A stretch of 64,000 bases of DNA from Halalkalicoccus jeotgali B3 (GCF_000196895.1 NC_014297.1:2742468-2806467); one strand, 5' to 3'. Positions 18,033-26,787 are shown, counted from the stretch's first letter. Numbers and translations are program-made. The notes: generated from the letters alone by a model not told the origin.

Positions 18033-18156
18033 TACTCATGCACTATTCGTATCGAACAAACGCTCATTAACGTTGTGCTTTCAGAGGTAAACCCGGCAAG
18101 GGCGTCGGGTTCTTCGGGTCGCAAGGCCTTTCCCCGCCCCTCACTACCCATCGTCA

Positions 18157-20295
18157 ATGAAGACCGGTGCGTTCGTCTGCTCGTGTGCGGACACCTGCGA
18201 GGTCGACCTCGAAGCCGCCCGCGAGGGGATCGAGGGGGTCGACGTCGCCGCCAGCTCCGAGCTGCTCTGTGGGGACGGCCTGCCCGCGATGGAGCAAGTC
18301 ATCGAGGAGTACGACCTCGATCAGCTTCTCGTAACCTGTCCCGAACCGGGAGTCCAGAAGAAATTCGGCGGGGTCGCCGAGGACCACGGCCTCCACCCTG
18401 AGGCGGTCTCCTTTATCGACCAGCGTGAGGGCGCCGGCTGGGTCCACGCCGAAGCGGAGGCGACCGACAAGACGGCACGGATGATCAACGCCCGTCGGGC
18501 CGGCCTCGAGGAGGAGGCCGTCTCCCGAACGGTCTCGCGGGAGACCGGAGACCGGGTGGCGGTCGTCGGCGACCCGACAGCGGCCGCCACGCTCTCGTCG
18601 GACGCGGAGGTGACGCTGATCGCGAACGACGAGGAGCTCGCCGGCGTCGACGGCTTAGAGGACGTCACGATCGAGCGCGGGCGAGTGGTCGGTGTCGCCG
18701 GCGAGTTCGGCGCGTTCGAGATCGGGCTCGAAACCCGGGTGACCGACGAGTGCATCTCGTGTATGAAGTGCGTCCACGAGGGTCCGGACGGAATGGTTAC
18801 GCGCCGCCCGGTCGACATCCATCCCGAGGCACCCGATGGGGAATGGACCGACGTCTGTCCGACCGACGCCATCGAGATGGACGGCGTCTCGAAGGAGCTA
18901 GAGGTCGATCAGGTAATCCACCCGGGCGGCGACCCCAAGGCCCGGGGCGGACGGATCGGCTACTATACTGATAGTGGGCCGGCGACGATGGCCGCCGTCG
19001 AGAGCCTTCTCGGCGGGATTACGAAACCCGACTTTCTGGACTTCGAGATGGACGTCTGTGCCTCGGGCGAATCGAACCAGGAGGGCTGTCGGGCCTGCTA
19101 CGACGCCTGCCCGCACGACGCGGTCGCCAAGCCCCGGCCCGACGAGGTCGACATCGACCCGGTCGCCTGTCAGAACTGCGGGGCCTGCACCAGTGCCTGC
19201 CCGACCGGCGCGGTGAGCCTGCGCGAACCATCGAACGAGCGGATCGCCCGCGAGGTCGAGGCGCTGCTCGGCACCGGCGCCGATCAGGACGGCTGGTTCT
19301 CACGAGCGTCGGGCATCGAGACACCGATCGTGGCCTTCGTCTGTGGCGAGCGTGCCGACGACGCCCTCTCCGAGTACGGCAAACGCGCTGCGTCGGGAGG
19401 GCGAATCGAATACCCGCCGATCCTCCCCGTCGGCGTGAACTGTGCGGACACCGTGGGCGAATCACACATCACCCACGCGCTGGCCTGTGGCGCGGCGGGC
19501 GTCGCGGTGCTCGGATGCGGATGTGACTGTCGCCACTCCGGGCCCGACCCGAAGGAGGAACTCGTCGAGCGGCTCAATCAGGCAACGGCGGACCTCGGGC
19601 TGGGCGAGCGCGTGGGCTTCTTCGCGCCCGAAGCGGGTGAACCCGGAGAGTTCGTCGACTCCCTCTCGGAGTTCGAGGAGTCGCTCTCGCCCTCGCCGGT
19701 CCCGGAGGGTGAGCACCGCGCCGACGGCACGCTACTGCACAGCGACCACGACAATCCGGAATTCTACAACCACGGCTGGACCCTCGAGAGCGTGCGGGCG
19801 ATCCTCGAACACGCCGAGCCCGACCGCGAGGTGATCCGCGGGCTCGAGGACTTCGGCCGGATGGAGGTTTCGGATGCCTGCACCCTGACTCCCACGTGCT
19901 CGAACCTCTGTCCGACCGACGCGATTCGCCGGACCGAATGGGGCCTGGAGTTCAACCACGAGAAGTGCGTCAACTGCGGGCTCTGCGAGGAGGGCTGTCC
20001 CGAGAGCGCGATCACGATGCGCGACGGGTTGGACCTCTCCTTGCTTCCGGAAAACCGCGCTGCTGCCGCGGGAACGGAGAGCGCGGACGGCGACCCCGCC
20101 TGGACCCAGACCTTCGAGGGCGAGATGCTCGAATGTGCCCGGTGTGGCGACCCGTTTACGAGCGAGCGCTCGGCCGCGAAGATCGAGGAGGAGGTCGGCG
20201 ACCTCGTGGCGGGGCTGGCCCCGAGCGCCGAGGAGAGCGTCTTCGAGTACTGTCCGGACTGTCGGGCATACCTGCTCTACGATCGGGGGAACTGA
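18157..20295 (+). CDS. multi-[4Fe-4S] HdrA/MvhD-like electron-transfer protein
   Basis: A 712-residue soluble protein with at least five Fe-S sites. The N-terminus has CSCADTC. Near residue 205 is ECISCMKCVHEG with a distant VCPTDAIE. Two clusters near residues 308-350 include CQNCGACTSACPTGAV. Residues about 430-470 (VNCADTVGES, LGCGCDCRHS) match the delta-subunit (MvhD/FlpD) fold. A further pair near residues 575-625 includes CVNCGLCEEGCPESAI. A C-terminal CARC plus CPDC pair looks like a zinc ribbon. There is no Tat or Sec signal. Divergence from the fdh operon and linkage to a TorD-type chaperone suggest a role in formate electron transfer or enzyme maturation; which one is not shown. Confidence 0.8.
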   Translation: MKTGAFVCSCADTCEVDLEAAREGIEGVDVAASSELLCGDGLPAMEQVIEEYDLDQLLVTCPEPGVQKKFGGVAEDHGLHPEAVSFIDQREGAGWVHAEAEATDKTARMINARRAGLEEEAVSRTVSRETGDRVAVVGDPTAAATLSSDAEVTLIANDEELAGVDGLEDVTIERGRVVGVAGEFGAFEIGLETRVTDECISCMKCVHEGPDGMVTRRPVDIHPEAPDGEWTDVCPTDAIEMDGVSKELEVDQVIHPGGDPKARGGRIGYYTDSGPATMAAVESLLGGITKPDFLDFEMDVCASGESNQEGCRACYDACPHDAVAKPRPDEVDIDPVACQNCGACTSACPTGAVSLREPSNERIAREVEALLGTGADQDGWFSRASGIETPIVAFVCGERADDALSEYGKRAASGGRIEYPPILPVGVNCADTVGESHITHALACGAAGVAVLGCGCDCRHSGPDPKEELVERLNQATADLGLGERVGFFAPEAGEPGEFVDSLSEFEESLSPSPVPEGEHRADGTLLHSDHDNPEFYNHGWTLESVRAILEHAEPDREVIRGLEDFGRMEVSDACTLTPTCSNLCPTDAIRRTEWGLEFNHEKCVNCGLCEEGCPESAITMRDGLDLSLLPENRAAAAGTESADGDPAWTQTFEGEMLECARCGDPFTSERSAAKIEEEVGDLVAGLAPSAEESVFEYCPDCRAYLLYDRGN

Positions 20296-20296
20296 G

Positions 20297-20920
20297 ATGA
20301 GCGACGAGGAGATCTACGCCGCCCGACTCGAACTGGTCGACTTCCTGATCGAGGCGCTGTGGGACACCCCGAACGAGGAGTTCGTCGAAACCCTGCTGTC
20401 GGGGGAGATACGAACTCCGGAAGGCGTCGACGACGATCTGGATACGGGCTTCGAGAAACTGCGGGCGTACGTCAAGGAAAACGAGGGCCGGGATGTCGAG
20501 ACGGTCCGCACGGAACTCAAACGCGAGTACACCCGCGTGTTCGTCGGCCCGCGACCCCCGGTGATGGCCCACGAGAGCTACTACCGCGAGGACATGGACT
20601 TCCTGGGGACGGGAAAGGCCGAGGTCGAGGCGAGTTACGGCGCCGCGGGCTGGACTCCCCCCGAGGACTACCCCGAAGAGGGCGACTTCGTCGCCGTCGA
20701 GTTGGCCTTTCTCAGACACCTGATCGAGCGCCAGCGCAGGGGCGCCGAGGAGGCCTTTGGATACGAACGGGTCTTCCTCGAGGAGCACACGACCCGCTGG
20801 ATCGACGACTGTGCGGGCGACATCGTCGAGTACGCCGACAGCGCGTTCTACGAGGCGGTCGGACGCCTCCTCTCGGGCGTCGTCGAGTTCGAGGCCGAAC
20901 TCGCGGGCCAGATGGCGTAG
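20297..20920 (+). CDS. TorD/DmsD/NarJ-family molybdoenzyme chaperone
   Basis: A 207-residue all-helical protein with the TorD-like signature region LKREYTRVFVGPRPPVMAHESYY (about residues 73-95), containing the family EYxRLF...P.PPYESxY pattern. It also has a C-terminal helical bundle with FYEAVGRLLSGVVEFE. Such chaperones bind Tat signal peptides and hold molybdoenzymes for cofactor insertion, so the Tat-exported formate dehydrogenase next door is the obvious client. Its ATG begins one base after the stop of the multi-Fe-S gene, so the two are translationally coupled. Confidence 0.85.
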   Translation: MSDEEIYAARLELVDFLIEALWDTPNEEFVETLLSGEIRTPEGVDDDLDTGFEKLRAYVKENEGRDVETVRTELKREYTRVFVGPRPPVMAHESYYREDMDFLGTGKAEVEASYGAAGWTPPEDYPEEGDFVAVELAFLRHLIERQRRGAEEAFGYERVFLEEHTTRWIDDCAGDIVEYADSAFYEAVGRLLSGVVEFEAELAGQMA

Positions 20921-20961
20921 AAGGCACAACGTTTTTGCGCGAGACACGCGCTCAACGGAGT

Positions 20962-21222
20962 ATGGCGCTCAAGACCGCACTCGAGCACAACCCCGTGCTC
21001 ACGATCGCGTTCCTGCTGTTCGGCGGGTGGCTCGCGATCACGACGCTGAACGTCGCATCGAGCATGGGGCCCGTGATGGGTGCCGACTGGATCGGTCATT
21101 CGGGACCCGGCGGAGTCGTGGGACTGGCCGTAATGGTCGCCCTCGGGGTCCTGTTGATCTATCTCTACGCCGAACTCGCCGAATCGGACCCCGCACCCGA
21201 TAGCTTCCCGCCCGAACGCTGA
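20962..21222 (+). CDS. small membrane protein, two helices
   Basis: An 86-residue protein with hydrophobic segments at about residues 12-30 (VLTIAFLLFGGWLAITTLNV) and 48-68 (GVVGLAVMVALGVLLIYLYA). It is 41 bases downstream of the TorD gene, and its stop shares one base with the next start. Function is unknown. The position at the end of the molybdoenzyme cluster is suggestive only. Confidence 0.72.
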   Translation: MALKTALEHNPVLTIAFLLFGGWLAITTLNVASSMGPVMGADWIGHSGPGGVVGLAVMVALGVLLIYLYAELAESDPAPDSFPPER

Positions 21223-21542
21223 TGACCGGGACCAGCGAACCGATCGCGATCGAGCCGAGCGAGCGCTTTCTCGAGGCCGCCGGCGAATGGGGCGAGCGCC
21301 GGATGCTCGACGAGGAGGCGGCGGTCCGCGCGAAGGCCGAACAGGCGCTCTTGGAGATCGAACACCTCGTGTCGGGTGCCACCGAAGTCGAGTTCGCCGT
21401 TGAGGCCGGAGTCGTACGGTACGAACCGAGCGAGGAACTGGCGGCGTTCCTCGACGAACAGGCCGCTCTGGCCGGAATCGACCGGCAGACGGTCCTCGAA
21501 CTGTACGTGAACCTCTTCTCGCGGGTCTTCCTCGAGGAGTAG
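21222..21542 (+). CDS. conserved hypothetical soluble protein
   Basis: A 106-residue, strongly acidic, mostly helical protein without cysteines or membrane segments. Translation is coupled to the preceding membrane protein gene (TGATG overlap). No family was recognised. The composition (many E, A, V; few S, R) is that of a real haloarchaeal gene rather than a shadow. Confidence 0.68.
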   Translation: MTGTSEPIAIEPSERFLEAAGEWGERRMLDEEAAVRAKAEQALLEIEHLVSGATEVEFAVEAGVVRYEPSEELAAFLDEQAALAGIDRQTVLELYVNLFSRVFLEE

Positions 21543-21550
21543 GGACAGGG

Positions 21551-21557
21551 TATAAGC
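21551..21557 (+). promoter_or_regulatory. TATA box before the 54-residue gene
   Basis: TATAAGC stands 23 bases ahead of the ATG at 21581 and follows immediately after the previous stop codon. This spacing is standard for a leaderless haloarchaeal transcript and supports the small gene downstream. Confidence 0.55.
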
Positions 21558-21580
21558 GGGTCGAGCGGCACTGTGGAGAT

Positions 21581-21745
21581 ATGACACACGAGATCGAGAA
21601 GATCGACCTGCGGACCCGGCCGACGATCGAGGAGGTAGACGGCCACGAGACGTGGTCCCACACCGGCCCCCACGTGATCAACACCGGCGTGGTCGACGGC
21701 GAGGTCTCGTTCGACCTCGACCCCGAGGACCGCAAAAACGACTAA
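21581..21745 (+). CDS. 54-residue hypothetical protein
   Basis: An ATG at 21581 opens 54 codons ending at TAA 21743-21745. The product starts THEIEKIDLRTRPTIEEVDG and ends in an acidic stretch with a Lys-Asn-Asp tail. It has its own TATA box and halophile-like composition (many D, E, T, V). It ends convergent to the unknown gene at 21742, overlapping by four bases. It is soluble, with no cysteine or motif; the family is unknown to me. Confidence 0.6.
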   Translation: MTHEIEKIDLRTRPTIEEVDGHETWSHTGPHVINTGVVDGEVSFDLDPEDRKND

Positions 21746-22455
21746 TCGAGGTCCCAGCCGGCCTTTTCGGCGGCCGTTTCGATAGGAACGAACTCCCAGC
21801 CCGCTTGCTGGGCGATCCACTCCTCTCCGTTGCAGCCGAGGACGACCATCCGCTCGGCGAAGAACATCGACATCTCGGTGATCTCGGCGAGGCGCTCGGC
21901 CGGCCCCGTCCCGGTGCCGTTGAAGAAGTCGGCGTCCACACCGTGAGAGCGCTGGAAGGCGGTGATGACGTGGGCGTCGACCCCGCCGACGATGCCGATC
22001 CAGTCGGCGAAGGTCGCCGTCGCGAGCACGTAGCCCGGATCCGCGAGGCGCTTTGCCGCCTCGTAGGTGAGCGCCATCGTCATCTCGTCGGCCCCGCCGC
22101 CGTGGGGCCCCGAGGCCTCGGGGGCGTCCCCGGTCGTATCGTGCTCGCGGGCCGCTTCGCGTGCTGAGGTCCCGCCGGCCCCGCCCCGTTCCTCGGGAAG
22201 GCCGACGGGCTTGTCCCGGTTCTCGTGGGGGACGTGGGGTGTCGTCCCCTCGGGACCGGACGACTCGGAAACGGTTCTCAATTCGGGCGCCGGTTCCCCG
22301 TCGTCCGCCGACGCGTCCGGGCCGGCGTCGGTCCCGAGCGCCTCGGTCTCGTCCTCGAAGTCGCCCTCGCCGCGCCAGAACCAGTCGCCGCGGTTCGGAC
22401 GTGGCTCGTCCGCCGATTCGGTCTCGATCTCGTCGAGGTCGATACTGTCGGTCAC
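21742..22455 (-). CDS. unknown partner protein co-translated with the AOR-family gene
   Basis: Using the GTG at 22453-22455, which overlaps the stop of the AOR-family gene, the product is 237 residues. Residues 1-125 are disordered and acidic. The C-terminal 110 residues form a compact domain (ADEMTMALTYEAAKRLADPG to WIAQQAGWEFVPIETAAEK) with a single Cys. A longer ATG-initiated frame to 22533 exists, but its added residues resemble antisense sequence. No family was assigned. Coupled translation argues for a complex with the AOR-like protein. Confidence 0.65.
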   Translation of the reverse strand: MTDSIDLDEIETESADEPRPNRGDWFWRGEGDFEDETEALGTDAGPDASADDGEPAPELRTVSESSGPEGTTPHVPHENRDKPVGLPEERGGAGGTSAREAAREHDTTGDAPEASGPHGGGADEMTMALTYEAAKRLADPGYVLATATFADWIGIVGGVDAHVITAFQRSHGVDADFFNGTGTGPAERLAEITEMSMFFAERMVVLGCNGEEWIAQQAGWEFVPIETAAEKAGWDLD

Positions 22456-24173
22456 GCGCCATCGCCCCCGTCGAGAGAAGCCAGCTCCAGTCGTTCGAGC
22501 GTCCTCAGGATGGGCCGGCCCCGCTCGTCCCAACCGCGGGCGGCGTAGTAGCGATCGAGCAGCCCCTCGAACTCCTCGGGGTCGATCGACTCGCCGTCCG
22601 CGGCGGATTCGGTGAGTGGCGCGGGCACTCGGTCGGCCTCGCGGTCGAGCCCCTCGCGGACGTTAAAGAGGCGGGTCAGCGTCCAGACGCGCTCGCCGAG
22701 GGTGGCCAGATCGGCCGGCGAGAGATCGTAGCCCAGTTCCGAGAGCCAGGCCGCCCCGAGGTCGGCAAAGGAATCGCCGACGAAGTCGTCGACGATCAGG
22801 CTCCACAGCACCGAGCGGCGGTTCTGCTCGGCGATCACGCGCTCGACGCGCTCGTCGTCGCTCCAGTGAGAGAACGGTTCGTCCTCGATGGGGCGGGCCC
22901 GGCGATGACAGCCCCCCCGGTCGCTCGTGGCGTAGGCCAGCGCCATCGACCGGGCACCCCGGGGATCGTAGGCGGGCAGTTCCATCCCCTTGATCGCGGG
23001 GACGAAGTCCTCGCCGCCGAACGTCGCCGATGCCCGCTCGACCCCGTCGGCAAGCGCCTCGCCGAGCGGGGTGGTGCGGGTGGCGATCTCCGCTAACAGT
23101 TCGCGGGCGGCGTCGCGGTCGCCGAAGGCGAGATCGCGCTCGATCAGCCCCGCCTCGCTGGCGCGGATCGCCCACGCGACCGCACTACCCGCCGAGATCA
23201 CGTCGATTCCGAATCGGTCGCACTGGGCCCCGAGCGCCGCGACCGCATCGAACTCGTCGATTCCCAACCCGGCGCCCAGCGTCATCTGAGTCGCACCCCG
23301 CGGGACACTCTCGCCGTCGGGCGTGGGGACGGTGAACCCCCCCGGGATCGCTCCCTCGCTCTCGCGGCCGGTCGCGGCCCCACGGGCGGCCTCGATACCG
23401 ATCCCCTCGATCCCATCGAAGCGGTTCTCCTGCCAGCCACGGGTCGCCAGCGCACCGACCGCATCGGCGAAATCGACCGATTCGAGGGTTTCACTGGCGG
23501 CCTGCCAGCGCCCCGTCTCGTCGTCTACAAAGCGCTCCTCGTAGATCTCGCGCAGATCCGAGTCCTCCGTGGGGCGCTGGCCGCGGGCGACGACAGCCTT
23601 CAGTCGCTTTGCCCCCATCACCGCGCCCGCACCGCCCCGCCCGGCGTGGTGGTCGCCACCGTCCGCGGCGATGGTGGCGTAGCTCACCCGGTTCTCGCCG
23701 GCGGGGCCGATACAGGCGACCCGACCGTCGAAGGCGCCGGCGGTCGCGGCGGCGTCGGCACCCCACGCGTCGGTGGGTTCGAGGGTCGCTTCGCCGTCCT
23801 CGATCGTCAGGGCCATCGGCTCGTCGGCCCGACCCGTGACGAGCACGCCCAGACAGTCCCCGAGGGCGCCGGCGAGCGCGCCGGCGAACTCGCCGCCGCT
23901 GTACGAATCCAGAAACGCCCCCGTCAGCGGGGACTTGGTGATCGCGGCGTAGCGGGGTTCGCCCGGGGTACGGCCCGTGAGCGGTCCGACGATGAACAGC
24001 AGGGCGTTGTCGGACCCCATAGGGTCGGTACCGGGGTCGAGTTCCTCGAAGAGGTACCGTGCGCCCAGCCCCTTTCCCCCGACGTACCGGTCGAGCCACC
24101 GCTCGGGGATCGGCTCCCGCGAGGCGGTTTCGGCACCCAGATCGACCCGAAGCAGGTGGGAGAGGCGGGCCAT
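22452..24173 (-). CDS. aldehyde ferredoxin oxidoreductase family protein lacking cluster cysteines
   Basis: The 573-residue protein aligns by eye along its whole length with tungsten AORs: VGGKGLGARYLFEELDPGTDP, a SYSGGEFAG segment, GRGGAGAVMGAKRLKAVV, CDRFGIDVISAGSAVAWA, and LPAYDPRGARSMALAYATSDRGGCHRR. The CxxCxxxC motif expected around residues 265-295 is absent, and no Cys replaces the later fourth ligand near residue 457. Only four cysteines exist (107, 154, 318, 422). It should therefore bind tungstopterin but not the [4Fe-4S] cluster that normally passes electrons to ferredoxin. Substrate and electron acceptor are unknown. The unknown gene downstream is translationally coupled. Confidence 0.82.
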   Translation of the reverse strand: MARLSHLLRVDLGAETASREPIPERWLDRYVGGKGLGARYLFEELDPGTDPMGSDNALLFIVGPLTGRTPGEPRYAAITKSPLTGAFLDSYSGGEFAGALAGALGDCLGVLVTGRADEPMALTIEDGEATLEPTDAWGADAAATAGAFDGRVACIGPAGENRVSYATIAADGGDHHAGRGGAGAVMGAKRLKAVVARGQRPTEDSDLREIYEERFVDDETGRWQAASETLESVDFADAVGALATRGWQENRFDGIEGIGIEAARGAATGRESEGAIPGGFTVPTPDGESVPRGATQMTLGAGLGIDEFDAVAALGAQCDRFGIDVISAGSAVAWAIRASEAGLIERDLAFGDRDAARELLAEIATRTTPLGEALADGVERASATFGGEDFVPAIKGMELPAYDPRGARSMALAYATSDRGGCHRRARPIEDEPFSHWSDDERVERVIAEQNRRSVLWSLIVDDFVGDSFADLGAAWLSELGYDLSPADLATLGERVWTLTRLFNVREGLDREADRVPAPLTESAADGESIDPEEFEGLLDRYYAARGWDERGRPILRTLERLELASLDGGDGA

Positions 24174-24269
24174 GTGTAGGGTCCGTAAGAGCTGAAACGT
24201 CCATAAACCCTGTCATGGGGACGCCCGCCCGGGAAAACGTTATTCCTATCCTGATTGTCAGTAGCTATC

Positions 24270-24674
24270 ATGGTAGATGACGGGGACGTAAGCGAGCGGG
24301 AACTGGCCGTGCTCCACGAGTGTCAGCTCGCGATCGAGTACCTCCATCGAGCGTACGGGAACCTGCTGGCGTTTCACCACGGGGTCGGCCACGCGATGGA
24401 TCGCTTCGCAGTCGCCGAACGGGAGTTGCGCGCGCTTGGCTACGACGCGCTGGCCGACGAGTTGCGCGACGAGCACCTGCCGGCGGGAGCCGTCGGCGGG
24501 ACGTGGACCTACGAACTCGTCGAGGCGTTCCAAAGCGGGATGCTGGCGACGGTCGAGGGCTTCGAGCGCGACGTTCGCGAGGAACTGGCCGACGGTACGT
24601 CCCACCTCCACGAGCGCAGACAGCAATCGGACTGGCGCGAGCGCGCCGGCTGGGGGGAAGGAAACCGGAAATGA
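24270..24674 (+). CDS. conserved hypothetical helical protein
   Basis: A 134-residue protein, mostly helical. It begins MVDDGDVSERELAVLHECQL and contains several His residues in AYGNLLAFHHGVGHAMDRF, which could form a metal site. The ATG at 24270 lies about 25 bases after an AT-rich box (GTTATTCC). A TTG at 24255 in the same frame is less likely. No family was recognised. Confidence 0.65.
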   Translation: MVDDGDVSERELAVLHECQLAIEYLHRAYGNLLAFHHGVGHAMDRFAVAERELRALGYDALADELRDEHLPAGAVGGTWTYELVEAFQSGMLATVEGFERDVREELADGTSHLHERRQQSDWRERAGWGEGNRK

Positions 24675-24706
24675 AACCGGAACGCGGCGAAGCGAAAACA
24701 GCGTCG

Positions 24707-25243
24707 TCAGTCCCAGTCGTCGTCCAGCGTGTCCTCGTCGACGGTATCGTCGCCGCCACGCGATCGGAGCGCGAGCGCGATCAGGACGACCACGAGCACG
24801 AACGCGACCGTCACGCCGAGTCCGCGCCCCGAGTCCTCCTCGACCTCGCTGTCGGCGTCCGCGACCTCGTCCGCGAGGTCCGACTCGTCGGCCTCCGCCG
24901 GGTCCGCCTCGCTGTCGGCGTCCGCCTCCTCGTCGACGGCGTCCTCGCCCACGACGCTCTCGACGAACGACTCGGCTTCGGCCTCGCCCGCGCTCGCGGT
25001 AGTCTCGGCGGTTTCGTCCTCCGAGCGAAGCTGCTTGAGGATCCCCGCGAGGGTCGTCACGGCGGTCAGGATCGTGCTGGCGGTCTTCAGTGCGTCCCCG
25101 AGCCCGTCGTCGGTTTGAGTGTCGGTCGTCGAGGAGTCGACGTCGACGCCGTCGGTCGCGTCCGCGGTTTCGTCGGCCGACTGCTGGTCGTCGCCGGTGC
25201 TGATCAACGATGGGCGATCGACAGTGATCTCGATGAGTGCCAT
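24707..25243 (-). CDS. acidic protein with C-terminal membrane anchor
   Basis: The 178-residue product has a long D/E/A/S-rich, probably disordered region, a helical stretch near residues 50-72 (LGDALKTASTILTAVTTLAG), and one C-terminal hydrophobic helix (about residues 144-162, GVTVAFVLVVVLIALALRSR) followed by an acidic tail. No signal peptide is visible, so it is probably tail-anchored. Function is unknown. Confidence 0.65.
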   Translation of the reverse strand: MALIEITVDRPSLISTGDDQQSADETADATDGVDVDSSTTDTQTDDGLGDALKTASTILTAVTTLAGILKQLRSEDETAETTASAGEAEAESFVESVVGEDAVDEEADADSEADPAEADESDLADEVADADSEVEEDSGRGLGVTVAFVLVVVLIALALRSRGGDDTVDEDTLDDDWD

Positions 25244-25330
25244 ACCCTACCCACAGCGGTCACGTTCTTAAAGGTGCAGGCGGTCCGACGGGACCGTAAC
25301 CCTCAGGCCCGTCGGCCACCTCCGGCGGGT

Positions 25331-26086
25331 ATGAGCCACACGCGAGGGGGCGGCGCGACCGATGGGGACGACCCCGCGTTGCCGATCAACGAGCTCTTTC
25401 ACTCGCTGCAGGGCGAGGGGAAACTTGCCGGGGTGCCCTCGACGTTCGTGCGCACGAGCGGCTGTAACCTCCGGTGTTGGTTCTGTGATTCGTATCACAC
25501 CTCCTGGGAGCCCGCGGGCGACTGGATGGGTATGGAGGCGATCCTCGAAGGGATCGAGGATCACGGCGCGGACCACGTCGTGCTTACCGGCGGGGAGCCC
25601 CTGCTCCACGACGCGAGCAGTGAACTACTGGAACGGCTCGCCGAACGGGGCTATCACACCACCGTCGAGACCAACGGGACGATCGTTCCCGACGCGCCCG
25701 TCGACCTCGCGAGCGTCAGTCCGAAACTCGCGAGCAGCACCCCTACCCCGGAGAAGGACCCCAAGGGCGAGGGCGAATGGGAAGAGCGCCACGAGGCGCG
25801 CCGGATCGACTACGAGGCGCTCGCGACGATCTGCGAGCGCTACGACCACCAGTTGAAGTTCGTCGTCACGGGTCGGGAGGACATGGGCGAGATCACCGAC
25901 CTGCTCGCCCGGCTGCGCGAGCGCGTCGGGATCAGGGACGAGGACGTCCTGTTGATGCCCGAAGGGGCGACCCGCGAGCGACTCGACGAGACGCGCAATC
26001 GGGTGGCCGAGCTGGCGATGGAGTACGGCTTTCGGTACACGCCCCGACTGCACGTGGACCTGTGGAACGACGCGCCGGGGACGTAA
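25331..26086 (+). CDS. queE: 7-carboxy-7-deazaguanine synthase (radical SAM)
   Basis: The 251-residue protein has the radical SAM motif CNLRCWFC (CxxxCxxC, about residues 45-52), the LHSLQGEGKLAGVPSTFVR N-terminus typical of QueE, and TGGEPLLH near residue 95. QueE converts 6-carboxytetrahydropterin to CDG on the way to preQ0 and archaeosine in tRNA. The queC gene follows after 32 bases on the same strand. The ATG at 25331 gives the standard N-terminus. Confidence 0.93.
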   Translation: MSHTRGGGATDGDDPALPINELFHSLQGEGKLAGVPSTFVRTSGCNLRCWFCDSYHTSWEPAGDWMGMEAILEGIEDHGADHVVLTGGEPLLHDASSELLERLAERGYHTTVETNGTIVPDAPVDLASVSPKLASSTPTPEKDPKGEGEWEERHEARRIDYEALATICERYDHQLKFVVTGREDMGEITDLLARLRERVGIRDEDVLLMPEGATRERLDETRNRVAELAMEYGFRYTPRLHVDLWNDAPGT

Positions 26087-26118
26087 CCGGTATTCGCACT
26101 CGATACGTCTACTCGCCC

Positions 26119-26787
26119 ATGAGCGAAGCCGTCATCCTCCTCTCGGGGGGCATGGACAGCGCGACCGCCGCCTACGAAGCTAGGGAAACGGGCTACGAGA
26201 TCGCGGCGTTACACACCTCGTATGGCCAGCGCACGGAAGGAAAGGAGTACGACTGTGCCCACTGGCTCGCGGAGGAACTCGACGCCGCGGACTTCCTGCA
26301 CATCGAAACCGACCACCTCGCGGCGATCGGCGGGTCCAGTCTCACCGACGAGTCGATGGCGGTCGGGGACGCGAGCGAGGGCGAGGAGATCCCCGACACG
26401 TACGTCCCGTTTCGCAACGCGAACCTGCTCTCGATGGCGGTCTCGTACGCCGAGGCCCGCGGCGCGGAGGCGATCTACATCGGTGCGCACTCGGAGGACT
26501 TCGCGGGCTATCCCGACTGTCGACCCGCCTTCTTCGAGGCCTTTCAGGGGGTCGTCGATACGGGAACCAAACCCGAAACGGAGATCGGGATCGAGGCACC
26601 CTACGTCGAGTATTCGAAGACCGAGATCGCAGAACGCGGCCTCGAACTCGGGGTCCCCTACGAGCACACGTGGAGCTGCTATCGTAACGAAGCGCCGGCC
26701 TGCGGGACCTGTGATTCGTGTACCTACCGGCGCGAGGCCTTCGAGCGCGCCGGTAGCGAGGATCCCATCGCCTACGCGGGGGACTGA
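26119..26787 (+). CDS. queC: 7-cyano-7-deazaguanine (preQ0) synthase
   Basis: The 222-residue protein has the PP-loop SGGMDSATAA near residue 9, the conserved DTYVPFRNANLLSMA segment, and a C-terminal zinc site WSCYRNEAPACGTCDSCTYR with four cysteines. QueC makes preQ0 from CDG with ATP and ammonia, the precursor of archaeosine. It sits directly after queE. The end overlaps the convergent glycosyltransferase by 16 bases. Confidence 0.94.
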   Translation: MSEAVILLSGGMDSATAAYEARETGYEIAALHTSYGQRTEGKEYDCAHWLAEELDAADFLHIETDHLAAIGGSSLTDESMAVGDASEGEEIPDTYVPFRNANLLSMAVSYAEARGAEAIYIGAHSEDFAGYPDCRPAFFEAFQGVVDTGTKPETEIGIEAPYVEYSKTEIAERGLELGVPYEHTWSCYRNEAPACGTCDSCTYRREAFERAGSEDPIAYAGD

